Source of the DNA: Yamagishiella unicocca
Taxonomy: Eukaryota; Chlorophyta; Chlorophyceae; Chlamydomonadales; Volvocaceae
Direction of reading: 5' to 3'
Assembly: GCA_003116995.1 (NCBI GenBank)
Contig: BDSL01000059.1
Location: forward strand, 496,001-560,000
Length of the DNA stretch: 64,000 nucleotides
Shown here: in pieces, positions 43,401 to 55,713 of the stretch
Position numbering within the stretch: position 1 is the stretch's first letter
Layout: every line of letters starts with the position of its first letter
Position numbers and translations under genes: made by a program
Notes under the pieces: model-generated
What the model was told of the DNA's origin: nothing
Database searches by the model: none
The model's input: the letters and a program-made list of their open reading frames with translations, nothing else

Positions 43401-45969
43401 TCGGGGGTGGCAGCCAGCAGCAACGTAGCGAAGCAGCTGCAGCTGTGGACCGAACCTAGCACGGCGCCGTTGCGCCACTGCCGTGCGACCAAGCTGCGTC
43501 CTCCGCCTCATCCCATGCTGCCTTGATACCCCCGACCCAGGGATTTGCGGATTCTCTTATCAAACCCCCGACCCAGGTCGCGAATGCTCCGCCACACCCA
43601 CGGTCCCACCGTGCCACCCCGCCTGCCGCCATACCCACGGTCCCACCGTGCCTTCGCCCCTGCCGCCACGCGCCCTCCCTCCCTCTCCCTCCCCCCGGCC
43701 CCCAGGTGAGCGATGCCGCTTCGCTGCTGGGGCTGACGGAGGTGGAGGTGGGCGACATGGTGGGCCGCTCACCCAACTTCATCACCAAGGACTTCAGGTG
43801 AGGGGGGTAGGGGAGGGGTCGAACCGTAGTTCGGCATGTGAGGGGTAGGATGGGGGACGACCCGTAGGTCGGGGCCGGCTGGGGGCCAGGGGGGGCCGTG
43901 CGGGGGCAGGTGGTGGGTGGGTGGCTTGGCGGGGCGGGGTGACTGGCCAGTCTGCGGGGCGGGGTGACTGGCGAGTCTGCTGGGCGCTGCCTGCCGCCTG
44001 CTGGCTGCTGGGCTGAGGGTGCGAGTCCGGCCCTGCCCGACAGAGAATCGTACAAGCAAAACGTCCCTTAGGGCACCTCTTATTGCCCCACACGGAAACT
44101 TTATAAATGGTAGCAAGCTTTAAAAGGGGCTGAGGCAGTCGTGAGGTCGTGCCGCCCAACCTGCTCCGCCCCGCCTCCGCGACCCCTCACCTCAGGTACT
44201 GGCAAACCAACTTCGACACCATCACCAGCGGCCTGGGTGTCTCCCTGGAGCGGGCCCGGGCAGCAGCTCTTCGCTACCCAGCCTTGTTGGCGGCGGAGCC
44301 GGCGGAGCTGCTTAGGTATGCGGGGGGGAGCGGGGTGCGGCTGGGAGGCACCGGGACGGGTATGGTGCCACGTTGGGTGTGCCTGGGGGGCCGGCGATGA
44401 ATTTAAGCCTTACAGCGAACCTTACGTCGTGGAAAAGAACCTGTGACGCCTGCGCTGAGGAAGAAATGCTGTAGGGCGGGCGGCAGGTTGTGGAGGCGGC
44501 AGGTGGTGGAGGCGGCAGGTGGTGGAGGCGGCAGGTGGTGGAGGCGGCAGGTTGTGGAGGCGGCAGGTCATTGCGGTGTGTCGCGAGCAAGGCGTCTAAC
44601 GGCGCCACCGCTGTGTGGTTTGGTGCGGCCCCGACGGCACCTAGCCCCTCCCCCCTCTCTCCCCCGCCGTCCCCAGGTCCGTCTCGCGCAACATGGTGCT
44701 GGTGCGCACCGCCGCCCCCTGGAGGGCCCAGCTGGACAAGGCCGGCCCTGACGCGCTGTTCAAGTGCATCCAGGGCTACAACGACCGCACCCGGGAGCAC
44801 CTGCAGTTCCTGGTGGTGGGTAGCCGCTGGGAAGGGGGTTACAGAGAAGAACCGCTGGGAAGGGGGTGGGGGAGGGGGGGATGGAGGGAGTCGACTGATG
44901 AGGAGCATCGCAGAAGGGGAATCGCACAAGGGGAATCGCACAAGGGGAATCGCACAAGGGGCATCACATCTGTTTTTTGGTGGGGAGGTCGTGGGGGGAT
45001 CGTAGGGAGGGGGAGGGCACCCCTGGGGTGTTGGTAGACGGCCCTCGGCCCAACTGCATCCCGCAGCGACAACTACGGTGTGACTTGGGACGCCGCTCTT
45101 TCCCTATTCCGGCACCAGCACCCGCCACTCCTGACACGGCCACCGCCGCTACCGCCGCTGCCACCACCGCCGCCGCCGCTGCTGTGCTTCCCTTGTCGCA
45201 GGACTCCCAGCTGCAGTCTCGGCAGCCCTTCATGAGCTCCATCATCTGGGACCGCCCCTCCTTCCTGCAGCGCTACCCCGCCTTTGCGGAGTGGCAGGCG
45301 GCCCGCGCCGCCGCCTCCACCGCACCCAACGGCCTCCCACTGGGCCGGCGAGCCCCCTTGTGGGCCCCCATCTCCGCCCGCAGCCCCGGCCGCTACGCGG
45401 CGGACGAGTCCGGCTCGGAGTCCGACTCGGGCTCGGCGTGGGTTTCCGCAGCGCCCCTCGCCAGCCCGTCGGAAGGCGAAACGTCGCGACGAGCGCGGCC
45501 GGATGGCGCCGGCAGCAGCGCCTACGGCGAGCGGCTGGGGGCGACCGGGCCGGCTTCAAGGCCTGGGGCGGCGGCAGCGGAGGCGGGCGAGGATGGAGAG
45601 GCGGGGTTGCATCCGTACGGAGGGGGCCGACGGGGCACGGAGCCGGCGGAGGCCGCGGCGTCGGCGGCGTCGGCTGAGGTCGCAGGCGGGGAGGACCCGT
45701 CTTCTGCTTCGTCACCTTCATCCTCGACGGGTCTCGGGGGTCCGGGGCAGGGGCCGACTGGGGGTGAGGGGGGGGACACGGCTCCGAATCCCGCCGCGCC
45801 GCAGGGTTCTGATGCGCGGCAGGGTGCTGCTGGTGGGGGGCGTGGGGGCCGGGCGGGTGGGCGCAGCGGGCCGGGGTCTGGGGTGGGGCAGAGGGCGGCG
45901 TCCAGGAGGCGGCAGGTCGTGCGGCTGCCGAGCCTTAGCAGCATGGATGAGGCGCTGACGGGGCAGTAG
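40459..45969 (+). CDS. mTERF-family organelle gene-expression factor
   Basis: Core exons join in phase: 41098-42265, 42732-42879, 43072-43185, 43706-43797, 44196-44315, 44677-44815 and 45067-45969. They encode repeated mTERF helix pairs with the LxxxPxLL pattern: LLVSQPAFLDIPPDTLRAL, LLLQPRLLLVDP, VVRQPQLLLYNTETLGENW, HPNLLCASSATMAAKL, ALRYPALLAAEPAELLR. mTERF proteins bind nucleic acid in chloroplasts or mitochondria and act in transcription, splicing or translation. The 5' end is uncertain. My best model adds 40459-40615 (ATG, a transit-like RCRVVWAFAAD) and 40784-40861, giving 972 residues. A second frame across those exons also looks protein-like (FEQLLLMLTGCKLS) but cannot be joined. The last exon may instead begin at 45199. 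The C-terminal 200 residues are low complexity. Confidence 0.85.
43248..43390. repeat. GGGTCT hexamer array
   Basis: About 24 uninterrupted copies of GGGTCT followed by GGGGTC variants, in the mTERF intron between 43186 and 43705. A shorter GGGTCTGGATCT tract occurs at about 29439-29470 in the reductase gene. Confidence 0.95.
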
Positions 45970-46158
45970 GGGGTAGCGAGGCGGGCAGCACGTGGCGCAG
46001 GAAGGGGGGGGAGGGAGTGTTGGGCAGTGCAGGATGGGGAGGGAGCTGCGTCGGGGCAAGGGGGCAAGGGGCGATGGCACTGGGCCGCTGCTGGGCCGTT
46101 TTGTGCCGGTTGTGTCGAAGCCGATTGAAGCTTCGCTTCCTGGCCGAAACGAATGTGG

Positions 46159-46163
46159 TGTAA
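46159..46163 (+). terminator. TGTAA polyadenylation signal of the mTERF gene
   Basis: TGTAA, 190 bases after the stop. Confidence 0.6.
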
Positions 46164-47182
46164 TGCTTGCCTGCTGGCTGCACTTGGCGGCGCTTGGGTG
46201 GCGGTATGTAGTACTGCTGGTTGGCGATGGGAGAAGGGTGGGGGTAAGAAATGATCCGCGAATGGGGATGGCGTTAGGGTTTGACGTCGTACGGCTGGAG
46301 CCGCAGCGACGAGTGTGAAACAGGGAACACGGAACGCGTAGCGTCAAGGGCGGGACCTGGCGGCCGGTCAACCTGTTGCAGCAAGGATGGGGAAAGTGAG
46401 GTCATGTATGCGCGGTCTACGGCCGCCGCCGCCGCGGCCGCAATTCTCTTGTAAAACGCTCCGCACCGGCATGATCTTCCAACCCTTCAACCCATCCCAG
46501 GTCCAACTAAGCCTCAACCCATGTGCACCATCGGGTACGACGTCTGTCTCGGTGGTGTCCATGGGCGGCTGGTGACCCCCCAGGGGCAACGTCGCCGTCG
46601 TTTGCTGCAGCTTGCGAACTGCAGCAACCTTTACCGCTGATCCAACTTAGCACGTTAACGAAACAGATCACTGAGCGTTTCGCGAATTTTTCTGCCGGAC
46701 AGGATAGGGTCCTGGCATATCGGGACACATGACACATACGCCATGATGTTTCGTGGCAAGCGGCATATGTGCAGCACCTGCATCACCGCATGGCGTGTGA
46801 AACAAAGTGGAACTAGAAAGTGACATTGGCCACTTGAGAGGTTGTTGCGCTTTGAACCCCCAGGCCTTCCAGTTCCAGGCCAAAAGCGATTCGGAATATG
46901 TCGTACTATGCATACCTCGAAGCTCGAACAGTACTATACGTACGTACTTGCAGCATTGTTGGTAGAAAGTGAGCCTGGTTAGGGGCGTCCATCGCATGCA
47001 TTCCGCACCTGCTACTAGCCACTCCGTAAGCTTCGGCAGCATACAGACCGCGCTGCAGAATACACATGACGAACGCATAAAGTATGCTCCGCTGTGTAAT
47101 TATCATATACTAATTATCGTGCCCATGATATCTGCTTAAGCTCTTTACTTATTGCGTCCACTGCCTAACTTTGGGTAGCACC
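46164..47182. other. intergenic, promoter region of the MATH-RING gene
   Basis: No supported gene. The right half (about 46650-47180) is AT-richer and leads into the ATG at 47183. Confidence 0.45.
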
Positions 47183-50100
47183 ATGACAGCGTACGCTCCA
47201 CCTATGCTGTTAATTTTACTTCTATTAGCTACATTGCCTGATATTATAGCTCCAGCTGCAGTGAACCGTACTAGAGAGGCGATAGAGCGGCTACTGCATA
47301 GGCGCAACAACGCCGTGCTAGAGCAGGCAGGCCTCAGCAGCCCTGGTACAAAATTAACGCTGGTTGACCGCGATGATGACGATAGCCCATACCTGGCGTC
47401 CTACCAGGTTCGGCATGGCTTTGGGGGGCTTTTTGTTCTGCAAGCTACCAGGCCTAAACGCGGGTCCGGCCGCAACAATCGTGCAGTGGACCATCCAGCT
47501 GTACGAAAAGCGTCATGAAAGAAGATTGGATTCTAGTGTCTTCCGTGCTGCCGCCACGCTCTGGTGAGTGCCTGGTGGGCTCCCCCAGCGGTTAGGGTTT
47601 GACGGCATCATACCCTCTAATTGGACCTTTTATCTCCTCAGTGACGTTGCGCTGCCGCTGCTGTTGCTGCTCCTTCCTCCCCCTCGCTGCTTAGGCAACT
47701 TATACTCTACCCCCAAGGCGATGAGGGGCATAAGGGCTACATAAGCTTGTACCTGGGTGCCACTCTCGCACCGCACTGGAGCCATCGAGAGGCGGTCCAC
47801 AGCTCCTGGCGCTTCACAGGTGATCCCGGCATCGCGCCCCGCCCCCCGCCTTGCCGCTCCTCGCCAGTAAGCTTCCCCCCCTCCCCTCGCCCACTCCATA
47901 CCCTCTCACACCCTCTCCCCCTCCCGCCCTCTTTGAACCCCGCTGGTGTCCATAGTAATAAACGTCATGGGCAAGCGACCTCACACAGTGCAAGGTGCGC
48001 GGGGCCGCTGGTGGGGCATGGATCCGCATGGTTGTGATGGTGATGGTGGCGGTAGGCGGCACCAAGTTGGCTGTAGTACGGCCCCGGCGCCCCCGAGCCC
48101 CATCTGGCCACATACACGTTGCCCTGTCCTCCGCCCCCGAGCCCCATCTGGCCACAGACACGTTGCTCTGTCCTCCGCCCCCGAGCCCCATCTGGCCACA
48201 GGCACGTTGCCCTGTCCTCCGCCCCCGAGCCCCATCTGGCCACAGGCACGTTGCCCTGTCCTCCGCCCCCGACCCTGAAACGCCATACTTCAACCCCGCA
48301 GAGGCGCAGCACAACTTCAGCCGCTACTCCACCAACTGGGGCTTCAACAAGTTGGTGCTGCGAGGCGCGCTGCTCGACCCGGCCGAGGGCTGGGTGGACA
48401 GGGATGGCAACCTGCAGCTGCGCGTGGATGTACGACAGGTACGTCGTGCGGGACGCGTGTGTGTGTGCTCCTGCTCATCCTGTCTGTCCCCTTGCCCCAC
48501 TGTGCACCACCAACCACCCACCAACCCCACCACCACCACCAACCACCGCCACCACCAACCACCGCCACCACCACACAACCACGACCAAACATCACCATTC
48601 ACCAACCACCACCATCACCATCACCACACAACCACCACCACCACACGACCACCACCACCACACAATCACCTCCGTCCATGCAACCACCTCCGCCACAACG
48701 AACCCTGCGGATCCACCTCCGCCGCCACTTCCGCCACCTCCTCCGCCATCAGGTTGTGCCGTACTGGGTCGACTACACTGGCATAGAGCGGCAGCATTAC
48801 GACACTGTCCGCTCCAGCGTTAGCTTGTGGAGCGAGATGAGGGAGCTGGGCGTCAAGGACCTCATGGTCAGCTACTCCATCACGGACGAGGGTCACTCAA
48901 AGTGGGCAGGGGCGGGCAGGGCAGGGCAGGGCGGGCCAGGGCGCTTAAGGGCGGCGAGAATGGCGGCGGGTGCTGAGGGCAGGTTGAAGGGCACGGTGGG
49001 TCGGGCGGGCTAGTGCGGCAGTCGCTGCTGCTGGCCCAGGAGCATCGGGATATCCGCGGCTGCTGATCCTTGCCCGCCCTACCGGCACCTTCCACCGGTT
49101 CCTTCCGCTGGGCTCTGCCTCCAGGGTCGGCTACAGCCTCAAGGGCCAGTTCTACAGCTCGTCTGGTGAGCTGCGGGCGGCGCTGACAGCGCAGTCTGAC
49201 GCATTGCGGAACTACTTTGCGCCCAACAGCGGCGGCGGTGGTGCTGGCAGCGGCGGCGGCGGCAATGGCAAAACCGGCGGCGACGGCAAGCTCAGCGCCG
49301 CCTCTGCCGGCTTTACCCAGTCGCCTGTCGGTCACATTATGCTCACCACTACCACCACCACTACCTCCGCCAGCGGTGCCGCCGGCGGCGACGCCTCCGC
49401 GAACTACGAGTCGCGCGGGGCTGGGTCAGGCTCCACCAGCGGCGGCGGCGGCGGCGGCAGCGGCAGGCTCAGAGGCGCCGTACGGGGACAGCCGGCGGGC
49501 CTCCTCGGGGATCCTAAACAGGCTAGGGAGGCGCCGTCGGGCCTCATCGCTTCGTTTGGTGCTCACCTGCGGCTGCTAGGTGTCCACATTACATGCTGGT
49601 GGCTCGTGGCGGTCGGCGCGGTGGCGTGTGTTGCCGCGGTGGCGGCACCGCAGCTGCGGCGGCGGTGCCGGTCACCGGTTTCCTCGCGCGTCAAGGTAGG
49701 CGCCCGGGAGCTGGGCAGCTGGGATTAGTATCGTACCACGCCGACCCATGGGTCCATCTGTCCGCATGCTGTCGCAATCCAATCGGTCCGTTAAGCAGTG
49801 ACGCGAACACCAAGTAAATGACACGGTGTGGCTGGCAGGCACGACGTGGGGCGGTGCTGCCGCGCTTTGAGATTTGAGATTTGGGTTCAACACGCCACAC
49901 CAGCAACCCCCCGCAACGGCCGCCATGTACGACACCACCCTCCCCCTGTCCGCAGGCCGGCAATGCGGTGGATAGCAGCGTCGGCGATGGCGGCGGGGTG
50001 GCTACCGGGGCCTCCAAGTCCAAGCACGGGGCGATCGCCAGAAGCGGTGGGTGGGTTGGCGGCAGGGGCCTCCCTCCATGCGGATGGTCGCAGCTGAGGC

Positions 50101-50324
50101 CCTAAGGACGTGTCCTGACTCCTAAGGACGTATGCTATCCGGCGCCCCGCCGACTAGTGCACCGCGCCCACTCCCACACAGGCTCTAAGGCACGTCAGGC
50201 CCAGGGCAGTAAAACCAAGACCTGCTCCGGTGGCAGCCGCCAGAGCGACCACCAGCAGCAGCAGCAGCCCAGTGCGCCGCACGAACGGCCGGCGGCACCA
50301 GGGGGGCCAGGTGGCGCAGTGCGC

Positions 50325-50355
<31 letters not shown>

Positions 50356-53300
50356 GCGGCCCGCGCGTCGTGCCTCGTGAACCCTCGTGCTCCAGCAGGG
50401 GCGCCGGCTCCGCCACCAGCAGCTGCAGCTCCAGTGTGTGCGGGGGGGGCAGCGGCGGCTGCGCCCCGGCGGCCGCCAAGCAGCAGCACCAGCAGCGTGG
50501 TTCTGGTTCCGGAGCCGCTCCCTCGGCAGCAGCAGCGGCAGCTGCGGCTCCATCAGCGTCAGCACTGGCAGCCGCTACGCCTGGAAAGCGGTCGAAGAAG
50601 AGCGGCGGCGGCGCTGGCGGCAGCGGTGGCGGCGCCAGAGGCTCCGACGTCTCAGCTGCCCAGTCGCAGCGGAGTCCCTCGGCGGGCTGCTCGCAACCCT
50701 CAGCAGCCGCAGCCACTACCGCAGCCACCAACGCAGCCACTACCGCAGCCGCCAATGCAGCCACCAATGCAGCCACCAACGCAGCCGCCAATGCAGCCAC
50801 CAACGCCAGCCCTAGTGCTGCTGGATCCACACTGGCGGCTTCTCCCCACTTTGCTGCCACCGGGGCCTGCACCGCCACAGCCACCGCCGTGGCGGACGTT
50901 CCCGCGGGGTTGCCATCGCACCCCTCGCGCCCCGGCCCTGCCCCAGCCGGGCACAGGCAGGGAGGAAGTGCTACTGCCGACGGATCACCTGCTGCCATAG
51001 CAGCAGCGGTAGCGGCAGCAATAGCAGCGCCCAACCTGGCGGCTGCGCAATTCGCAGGCTTCAGTGCCTCCCGTGAGAAGCTGCACCTGGCCAGCGGTAG
51101 TGCCCTGGGGATCATCAACTCGTGGCAGGTCACTGCAGCAGCCGCTGGCCGGGCGCCCGTAGGACTGGAGGCTTTAGGACCCGTGGAGGTGGATGCTGCG
51201 GCGGCGGTTGCGGTGAAGGGCGTGTCCCTGGAGTCGCTGTGGCAGCAGCAGCAATGCCAGTATGCTATTGACCCCCATAAAGGAGCCGCGGAAGGCAACG
51301 GCAGCCGCCAAGTTGTCGTCACCGCCTCCGTGCCGCCGCCGTTCTTTGATTTTGGCCGCCAGGTGTCGGCGGAGGAGGCCCGGGACGACGACGACGAGGC
51401 GGACGCGTCCATCGCCGCCAGGGTGGTGAGCTCCGTGTTGGATGCGGAGGCGCCGGACGAGGAGCGGCGGGAGCTAGTGGGGCCAAGAGCAGGCGGCAGG
51501 AGCAGCAACAGCAGCAGTAGCTGGAACAACAGTGCGGCGCCGGCGGACCCCGCGCGGAGTCGGACGGCCGGGCCGGTGGCGGTGACGGCAGTGAGTGCAC
51601 AGCAACCGCCGCCGCCAGGGTATCCGATGTCGGCGGCTGGCGCCGCCGGCGGCGGCGGCGGCGGCGCACCTCCCGGCAAGGACGCCGCCCAGCCGGCACC
51701 TGCGCCCTGTAAACAGACCGGCCGGCAGGCCAAGGGTAAGGGCAAGACGCAGACGCGAGGAACAGCAGCCGCGCCCCACATGAATGCATCACCGCCAGCA
51801 GCGTCGGTGCCAGCAGCAGCAGCGGCGGGAGCTGGCGCGCCCGACGAGGACGCGGCTGCTGCGCCGCCGCAGGCGGAGGCCGCCGCCGCCCCCGCCGCCC
51901 CCGCCGCCGCCGCCAGCGGCACGGACGTGGACGCCTGGCGCAGCGCCCTGGCTCCCCTGTTGCGCGCCTGGCAGTCCACCCCGACCCCGGCGCCGGAGGC
52001 GCCACCTGGGGAGGACGCTGACGGCGGGGACGTGGACGGCGCCGCCGCGGCGGAGGCGGAGGCGCCGTCATGGTTGCAGTCGCTGCAGCGGCGGGCGGCC
52101 CATCAGGCCGCAGTGGCGCTCATCTCATTTGCGCGGTGGCTGCTGGCCTTGGCTGCGTGCTTGGTTGGAGAGGAGGGGCTGGCGGAGGCAGCGGCGGCCC
52201 CCGACGCTGGTACGACATTGTCAGCGGAGCCGGCGGTGGCGGCGGAGCCTGGGGCTGGTGCAGCGGTTCCGGAATCGCCCACGCCAGCGGCTGAAGCGTC
52301 CGGGATAGCGGCGGGCGCCCGGGATGAGGCAGCGGAGGGGGTAGCGGCGGCTGCGTGCGACATGACCGGCGGTGGCGGAGGCAGCTTTGCTGGCAGCCGC
52401 AGGGACGACAGCTGCAGCAGCGACTGCACCGCCGACGGAACGGCGTCGACAGCCACCGAAGCTGACGGCGCCGCTGAGGCGATGACGCCACCGACGGCTT
52501 ACTCGCCCAGGGCTGGCGGCGCCGCCGCCACCACCGCGTCCTGGTCGTACCCAACTGCCGTACACGGCATCAGCGACGCCACTGCGCAGTTGACGGGGCT
52601 GTCGTACTGTCCACTGCCGCCCCTGGAGTCGCCGCCAGCCTCCGTCGCCGCCGCCGCCGCTGCATCCGCCGCCACCAACGCCGCCCTAGGAAACTTGGTG
52701 CGGAGCGCCTGGGAAGCTTGGGGCTCCGAACGGGGCGGCGGCGGCGTTGGCGCAGCTGCTGTCCCGGCAGCAATTGCCGGCAGCGGCACGCCTTTGAGCG
52801 ACCGCGCGGGTGGGCTCTGGTCCAGCCCCTGGTCCCACCCGACCGGTGGGTCGCTGGAGCTTCTTGCCATGGGCGCCCAGCTGGGTCTGGGGCCCCGACC
52901 GCAGAGAGGCGTTCCGACGTGTCAGGTACGACACAGGGGCATGGTTTCGGTGGGTCTGAACGGAGGCGCTCGGCGTTCAGCGAATTGGAGTGCGCAAACC
53001 GGACGCCGCCCTGGAGTGGAGTAGGGCGCAGCATGCAATGTTGCAACCCCACTCCGCGAAACTCTTTTCCCGTCTTACCACGCACGGCCCCCCGCCCCTG
53101 CCGCGCGTCGGCCCCCTGCAACCCCCTTGCAACCCTGCAGTCCCCCTGCAACCCCCCTGCAACCCTGCAACCCCCCTGCAACCCCTGCCGCCCCCCTGCC
53201 GCCCCGCTGCCGCCCCGGGCGCAGCTGTGCCTCCAACGGCGCGCCGAGTACGGCTTCCTCCACGCGGGCAGCGTCTGTGTGGCGGCCTGCTCCCTTTGCG

Positions 53301-53392
53301 CCGAGGACGCCATGTCCAACCCGCCGCCTCGCTGCCCCCTCTGCCAAAAGGAAGCGGTCACGGTGCTGGAGGTGCGCTCCCTGGAGCAGTAG
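47183..53392 (+). CDS. membrane MATH-RING protein, predicted E3 ubiquitin ligase
   Basis: Ten exons join in phase: 47183-47345, 47452-47563, 47695-47819, 47956-47994, 48302-48438, 48753-48901, 49125-49695, 49956-50046, 50182-52925 and 53225-53392 (1432 residues). A signal peptide (MLLILLLLATLP) comes first. A MATH (TRAF-like) domain at about 63-195 follows: WTIQLYEK, SSVFRAAATLWQLILYPQGD, GYISLYLG, SSWRFTVINVMGK, FSRYSTNWGFNKL and LQLRVDVR. A transmembrane helix lies at about 397-416 (CWWLVAVGAVACVAAVAA), followed by RRRCR. About 900 low-complexity residues precede a C-terminal MDM2-type RING (C1376, C1379, H1390, C1395, C1399, C1402, C1414, C1417). The topology predicts a lumenal or extracellular MATH and a cytosolic RING. 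Substrate is unknown. The RING is split by the last intron. The MATH domain continues smoothly over four introns, which supports the model. Confidence 0.82.
48099..48274. repeat. 44-bp minisatellite, four copies
   Basis: Four near-identical copies of a unit starting CCCCATCTGGCCACA and ending CCTCCGCCCCCGAG lie in intron 4 of the MATH-RING gene, ending 27 bases before exon 5. Confidence 0.95.
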
Positions 53393-55713
53393 TAAAACCA
53401 GCAGGGGAGCAGTAGCAGTAGTAGCAGCGGCGGCGGCGCGAGGGGCCAGGGGCCCAAGGCTCTGTGCGATGAGGGGTGGGAGGTACATTCATGTTTTGCG
53501 GCGGCGCTCGGCGCTGCGTTCTTAAGCTAAGTCACGAGGTTTGGGTGGCGTTGGAAAGGAGTGTTGGCGGGAAGAATCTGTGGAGGCTGTGAGGCTGCGG
53601 CGGTCCGATCCGGTCAGGTGAGGGCCTGTTGTAGCGGCCTCGGTGCAGCCGAGCTAGCGTCACGTCCACCGCAATGTGGACCACCTTCGAAGAACTGCTA
53701 GGCAATGCGTCAAAAGCTTCAATGGCCCTGGTGTCCAAACTGCGTCCGCGCAGTGAGAGAAATATTGCCGTGTTCTTGTGGAGCGGAAAAGGAAAGGAGG
53801 CGGAAAAGAAAGGAGGCGCGAGGACAAGGAAAGGAAGGGCGATTGCGCGTATTCCGTCTGCGTGCGCTCCTTCCTGACTCTGGTTAAGGGCGGGAGGGTC
53901 GGGGCGAACAACGGTTGCTCGGTTGTTCGGCGGCGCACGACCTTCCGCGCACGGTAGGCCCCAGGGTAGCCCGCACCGCATAGTGATCTGGCACAACGCA
54001 ATAGGGCCAACGGTGTATTACGGTCGTAAACGATTCTTAACGCGTACACGGGTTTCCCTCGCAACCCCGATCGTTGTATACTGTACCCGCTAGCCGGGCT
54101 GGGTGCTCGCATTTGGAATGCGCGTGCGGTCGGGGCCCTCACAACTGTCCTTCTCTGATGCGAACACCTCTGCCCATGCCGTGACTGCTATGACTACGGT
54201 ATAACGTTATGTTTATTATGGCTCCGGAAGAGGAACGTGTAACGTTTGGCTGGCGGGGGCATGGTGGGCGGCGTAGGGTGGGTGGGTCCGATGCCATGAC
54301 CGCCAGCCTGCTCCGAGACCGCTGGCATCGCTGTGCTGCTTCACCGCTAAACTTCGCGGCATCGGTGTGTGGGTGTACAATACCTGCTAATGTTACATTT
54401 AAGAAATAGCGATGACTGTACCTGATCGATGTCGCTCAGGGCCACGGAGCACCGTGTCGCGCGCGAAAAACATCGACCACGATGTGCGCAATGCGCCCGC
54501 TGTAATGTATGTATTCATACCGCAAGTCGGTCTGCAAGTACTGCAACTGTCCCACTAGTAAAATGTCTCGACCAACTTCTTGACTATCATAGAATAATAA
54601 TGAGGTGAACACGCGGCAGTGCGGGCGACTGGCTGCTACGGCACGAGCCGCCCATAAGACATGCTGCAACCCCGGAAATGGGCGGTGAGATCCGGCTACA
54701 AGGAAGCGCCGGTGGCCATGTAAAACCGCAACAACAGGTTCGTCTTAGCACGTTGGCACGGGGCAACCAACAACTAACTATGGGGTAGCTAACTACGCAC
54801 GTCCGGGTCGCGGGTACCCACCTTCTTCGACGACCCCGGCAACGCCCCCCACAGCGCCTTCTCATCCTGCAGCGAGCCCTCTCTTGACCTCGCCACGGCC
54901 CCTCCAAGAATTACAACAATAAAACGCTGCTGATGTCCAAAACGTCAATGGAACGACGTCCAAGGTGATAGAACATTGGGATGCGATGCGTGGCCTGACT
55001 TGGGGCAACTGCATGCAAGAAACACAAGCACTAATATTCAGACGCGCTCTAATTTTCACGGACTGGCTGACGGACGCCCCGCGGTGGTCCTCGTTGAATC
55101 CAACTTCCGCGCACAACATTATCATCAATTTTATCATCAATATCATTAGCATCGTCATCGATCCTCCGCTGCCGCTCGCCTGCCTGCTTAGCGCAGCAAC
55201 ATGTACGAGACACACGCCAGCCTACGTCGATGCTGTTTCGCATTGACCGAAACACCGGCCCGCGTATGGAAACATATTAAAATAATAAAGTCTTTGAAAG
55301 GCGTGCATGGGGCCATCTTGACATGCGTCTCACTTGCCTGCCTCCTGCGTTGCGTGCATACATACTATGAAGCTCGTTGGTCGTTGTAACCGCTTTCGCG
55401 CCGAAAAATACCTCCCAAAGGTACGGTACCAGTAGATGACACCCGCCGGCGCCCGCAAGTAAGGCGCTTATTGCGAAACGGAAAGGTGTGCTTCAACCTA
55501 TGCTGTATGCTTGTAAGGTATCACCCCACCTTGGTCTTGGAAGGTAGGGCGCACTAGGCTCCGATATGCGTGCTCGCACCCCCTGCCGCAGCAGCCTGCC
55601 TCATTAGGATCCAGCCTAACCACATGGCCGCAATCTATATGGTAATTCTTCAGGTGGATGCGGCGTTTTCTTGGGACGCGCCCCGCCGCCTGTAGCCGCA
55701 GCTGCAGCCTCCC
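53393..55713. other. gene-poor stretch, no supported gene
   Basis: Short ORFs on both strands only. Two minus-strand peptides with similar ends occur, KVVHIAVDVTLAR (about 53650-53690) and RIAHIVVDVFRAR (about 54460-54500). They could be remnants of one exon, but the similarity is short. No poly(A) signal is obvious for the MATH-RING gene. Confidence 0.4.

Noticed and set aside
47408..47444. 37-base GT..AG interval in the MATH-RING gene
   Set aside because: It would restore the frame, but a 106-base intron (47346-47451) with normal size and matching phase gives a smoother protein, so no micro-intron is needed.
50195..51979. 594-codon minus-strand ORF
   Set aside because: Antisense to the 2.7-kb low-complexity exon of the MATH-RING gene. 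Only the plus strand joins to neighbouring exons and to the RING.
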